Below are positions 61,697 to 64,000 of a stretch of 64,000 bases of DNA, piece after piece. The stretch spans positions 310,001 to 374,000 of the forward strand of contig CAVZRL010000009.1 in the NCBI GenBank assembly GCA_963777775.1, in the 5' to 3' direction. The notes below the pieces were generated by a model. The model ran no database searches, was not told the DNA's origin, and was given only the letters and a program-made list of their open reading frames with translations. Both the position numbers and the translations under genes were made by a program. Source of the DNA: WHSW01 sp963777775. Lineage in GTDB: Bacteria > Actinomycetota > Thermoleophilia > Solirubrobacterales > 70-9. How positions within the stretch are numbered: the stretch's first letter is position 1; the number at the start of each line of letters is the position of its first letter.

Positions 61697-62786
61697 CCCG
61701 GACACCGCCCTGGCGCTGACTCTCAGCTCGCGCCAGGCGTCGGACTTCGAGCTGCTCGCCAACGGCGGGTTTGCGCCCTTGACCGGCTTTCTCGGATCGG
61801 CCGACCATCGCTCGGTCTGCGAGGACATGCGCCTGAGCAGCGGCGCCAAGGGAATCTGGCCGATCCCGATCACGCTCGCGACCGGCCTCGAGTGCGCGGT
61901 CGGCGACGTAATCGAGCTCAGCGCCCCGAACGGCAAGCCGCTCGGGCGGCTGACGGTCGAGGAGATCTACGAGCGCGACGTCGAGCTCGAGGCCGAGCAG
62001 GTCTACCGGACGACCGACGGCGAGCACCCGGGCGTCGCCGCGATCCGCGAGGAGGGCGCCCGCTGCCTTGCCGGCCCGATCGAGGCCGACGCGCTGCCCG
62101 ATCACGACCAAGCGTTCATGCGCCGCTACCAGACCACGGAAGAGTCGAAGGCGGCGTTCGCCGAGCGGGGCTGGAAGCGGATCGTCGCCTTTCAGACCCG
62201 CAACCCGATCCACCGCGCGCACGAGTACCTGACCAAGGCCGCGCTGGAGATCTGCGACGGGCTCTACATCCACCCGTTGATCGGCGAGACCAAGAAGGGC
62301 GACATCCCGGCCGACGTACGGATGCGCTGCTACGAGGTCCTGATGGACAACTACTACCACCCCGACCACGTGATGCTCGGGGTCAACCCGGGCAAGATGC
62401 ACTACGCGGGTCCGCGTGAGGCAGTGCTGCACGCGATCATCCGCCGCAACTACGGCTGCACGCACTTCATCGTCGGCCGCGACCACGCGGGCGTCGGCGA
62501 CTACTACGGCACCTACGACGCGCAACGGATCTTCGACGACATCGATACGGCGGAGCTCGGGATCACGCCGCTGTTCTTCGAGCACACGTTCTGGTGCCAC
62601 GAGTGCGAGGGGATGGGCTCGGCGAAGACCTGTCCGCATCCGCAGGAATCGCACCTGTTCCTCTCGGGGACCAAGGTGCGCGAGATGCTCGAGGCAGGCG
62701 AGAAGCCGCCGCACGAGTTCTCGCGCGACGAGGTCGCCGAGATCCTGATCGACGCCTACAAGGAGGAATCGGCCACCGATGGCTGA
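61689..62786 (+). CDS. sat: Sulfate adenylyltransferase (ATP sulfurylase)
   Basis: 365 residues from ATG 61689, overlapping cysH by 8 bases. Motifs: the PP-loop-like IVAFQTRNPIHRAHEYLTK and the second IVGRDHAGVGDYYG. A Cys cluster (CHECEGMGSAKTC) and FLSGTKVREML follow near the C-terminus. This is the single-chain Sat rather than CysDN. It forms APS from sulfate and ATP. The N-terminus is slightly shorter than usual. Confidence 0.93.
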   Translation: MSSPDTALALTLSSRQASDFELLANGGFAPLTGFLGSADHRSVCEDMRLSSGAKGIWPIPITLATGLECAVGDVIELSAPNGKPLGRLTVEEIYERDVELEAEQVYRTTDGEHPGVAAIREEGARCLAGPIEADALPDHDQAFMRRYQTTEESKAAFAERGWKRIVAFQTRNPIHRAHEYLTKAALEICDGLYIHPLIGETKKGDIPADVRMRCYEVLMDNYYHPDHVMLGVNPGKMHYAGPREAVLHAIIRRNYGCTHFIVGRDHAGVGDYYGTYDAQRIFDDIDTAELGITPLFFEHTFWCHECEGMGSAKTCPHPQESHLFLSGTKVREMLEAGEKPPHEFSRDEVAEILIDAYKEESATDG

Positions 62787-63330
62787 CGACACGGGCTTCT
62801 GCCTCTGGTTCACCGGGCTCTCGGGCTCGGGCAAGTCAACGATCACCACCCACCTGGTCAAGGAACTGCGCAAGCGCGGGTCCAAGCTCGAGGTGCTCGA
62901 CGGCGACGTCGTGCGCGAGAACCTCTCCAAGGGGCTCGGCTTCTCAAAGGAGGACCGGGACACGAACATCCGCCGGATCGCGTTCGTAGCCAATCTGCTC
63001 TCGCGCAACGGGGTCCCCGTGATCACCGCCGCGATCTCCCCCTACAGGGAGATCCGCGACGAGGCGCGCCAGATGATGGGCGAGCGCTTCGTCGAGGCCT
63101 ACGTCAAGGCCTCGGTCGAGACCTGCGAGCAGCGCGACGTCAAGGGCCTGTACGCGAAGGCGCGAAGCGGCGAGATCAAGGAGTTCACCGGGGTCTCGGA
63201 CCCCTACGAGCCGCCCGAGAACCCGGAGCTGGTGATCGAGACCGAGCAGCAATCGGCCGAGGAGTCAGCGCAGCAGATCCTCTCCTACCTCGAGGACCGC
63301 GAGATGATCCCCGCGGCCGTCGCGGTCTGA
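62779..63330 (+). CDS. cysC: Adenylyl-sulfate kinase
   Basis: 183 residues overlapping sat by 8 bases. Walker A is GLSGSGKST (13-21). LEVLDGDVVRENLSKGLGFSKEDRDTNIRRI is the APS-binding and DGD region, and VITAAISPYREIRDEAR follows. It phosphorylates APS to PAPS. Because the operon also has an APS-type reductase, the kinase may mainly feed sulfotransferases. Confidence 0.93.
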   Translation: MADDTGFCLWFTGLSGSGKSTITTHLVKELRKRGSKLEVLDGDVVRENLSKGLGFSKEDRDTNIRRIAFVANLLSRNGVPVITAAISPYREIRDEARQMMGERFVEAYVKASVETCEQRDVKGLYAKARSGEIKEFTGVSDPYEPPENPELVIETEQQSAEESAQQILSYLEDREMIPAAVAV

Positions 63331-63357
63331 CCCGCGGCCGCCGGACGGGACTAAAGA

Positions 63358-64000
63358 ATGGGCTTGTCGGCGCCGCCGGCCCGCGACTGGCCGACCCGCA
63401 TGCGCGATTGGCGGACTGTCTTCCTTCCCAACTGGCTGGCGCGTGCCTGGTCGGTCCTCACACTGCCGGCGACGATCCTCTACCTGCTCTGGAGCCATCG
63501 GATCCACCCCGCCTACCGGCTCACCTGGCTCAAGCGGGTGCGGCTGGGCTGGCGGATGTGGAAGACGACTCGCGGTGTCTGGACCGGCACCTCTTACAAG
63601 GCTCACCTGGCGATGGCCGTGAAGCTGCTCGAGATCCCGCCCGAGGTCGAGGGGGTTGTGGTCGAGTGCGGCTGCTACCTCGGCGGGTCGAGCGCAAACC
63701 TCTCGCTGGCCTGCGAAGCCGCGGGGCGCGAGCTGATCGTCTACGACTCGTTCGAGGGACTCCCGGCCCCGACGGGGAACGACGAGTACGCCCGTCGGAT
63801 TCAGACCGGATTCTTGCGCGGCGACCTCGAGGTGGTCAAAGGCAACGTCGCCCGCTTCGGCCGGATCGACCGCTGCACGTTTCGCAAGGGATGGTTCAGC
63901 GAAACGCTGCCGGAACACAGCGAGCCGATTGTGCTCGCGTTCCTCGATGTCGACTACCAGGCCAGCCTCGACGATTGCATGCGGAACCTCTGGCCCCACC
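63358..64000 (+). CDS. TylF/MycF-type methyltransferase (partial)
   Basis: The frame from ATG 63358 runs off the window after 214 residues. A basic, partly hydrophobic N-terminus (RAWSVLTLPATILYLLWSHR) precedes the TylF-like fold: VVVECGCYLGGSSANLSLACEAAGR (SAM motif), VYDSFEGLP, FLRGDLEVVKGNVARFG, and VLAFLDVDYQASLDDCM (metal-ligand Asp pair). Such enzymes O-methylate sugars. It starts 28 bp after cysC and may be linked to the glycan cluster rather than to sulfate use. Confidence 0.85.
   Translation, partial: MGLSAPPARDWPTRMRDWRTVFLPNWLARAWSVLTLPATILYLLWSHRIHPAYRLTWLKRVRLGWRMWKTTRGVWTGTSYKAHLAMAVKLLEIPPEVEGVVVECGCYLGGSSANLSLACEAAGRELIVYDSFEGLPAPTGNDEYARRIQTGFLRGDLEVVKGNVARFGRIDRCTFRKGWFSETLPEHSEPIVLAFLDVDYQASLDDCMRNLWPH

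Overview
The window is very GC-rich DNA with short intergenic gaps, many GTG/TTG starts and several nearly leaderless genes. The gene content points to an actinobacterium. It includes an acyl-CoA carboxylase epsilon subunit, a WS/DGAT acyltransferase, a thioredoxin-reductase-type protein with an N-terminal cyclic-nucleotide domain, abundant lipoproteins and very large Ig-repeat exoproteins. A Thermoleophilia/Solirubrobacterales-like lineage fits best, but that placement is inference from gene repertoire only.

Layout. 1-10.8 kb: an edge-truncated cyclic-nucleotide-domain oxidoreductase, a secreted endonuclease/exonuclease/phosphatase lipoprotein, LtrA, an aldehyde dehydrogenase, two ion-channel genes (one with a non-canonical selectivity filter), tRNA-Arg, and a divergent histidine kinase/MEDS versus LuxR-type response regulator module. 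10.9-21.4 kb: one 3,493-codon gene for a secreted modular surface protein (dimethylformamidase-like, DUF4082, amidotransferase-like, deacetylase-like, LamG-like and Ig/cadherin-like parts), with near-perfect internal DNA repeats. 21.5-31.3 kb: HD hydrolase, WS/DGAT, L,D-transpeptidase, amine oxidase, cupin-TPR protein, deaminase/aldolase, DUF4394 protein, aldonolactone oxidase and two tRNA-Ser genes. 31.4-41.1 kb: VOC proteins, an unusual winged-helix plus TetR regulator divergent from a nitrilase-like gene, secreted proteins, a GH26-like hydrolase, an esterase and an ECF sigma factor.

41.1-57.4 kb: a surface-glycan region (UDP-glucuronate decarboxylase-like enzyme, two GT4, two GT2, membrane proteins, methyltransferases) in which methylmalonyl-CoA mutase and propionyl-CoA carboxylase beta are embedded. 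From about 44.57 to 57.46 kb almost every gene is broken by single-base indels although the protein sequence is conserved around each break. Both flanks are nearly clean, so this looks like a block of poor consensus rather than true gene decay. The proteins were reconstructed here by joining frames.

57.4-64 kb: ornithine cyclodeaminase-like gene, AccE, dodecin, and a tight sulfate-assimilation operon (ferredoxin-dependent sulfite reductase, APS/PAPS reductase, ATP sulfurylase, APS kinase) behind a palindromic promoter, followed by a TylF-type methyltransferase that runs off the window.

No CRISPR array, prophage, transposase, integrase or rRNA was seen. The most unusual coding items are the giant modular exoprotein, the dual-HTH regulator with its divergent hydrolase, and the channel with an altered filter.
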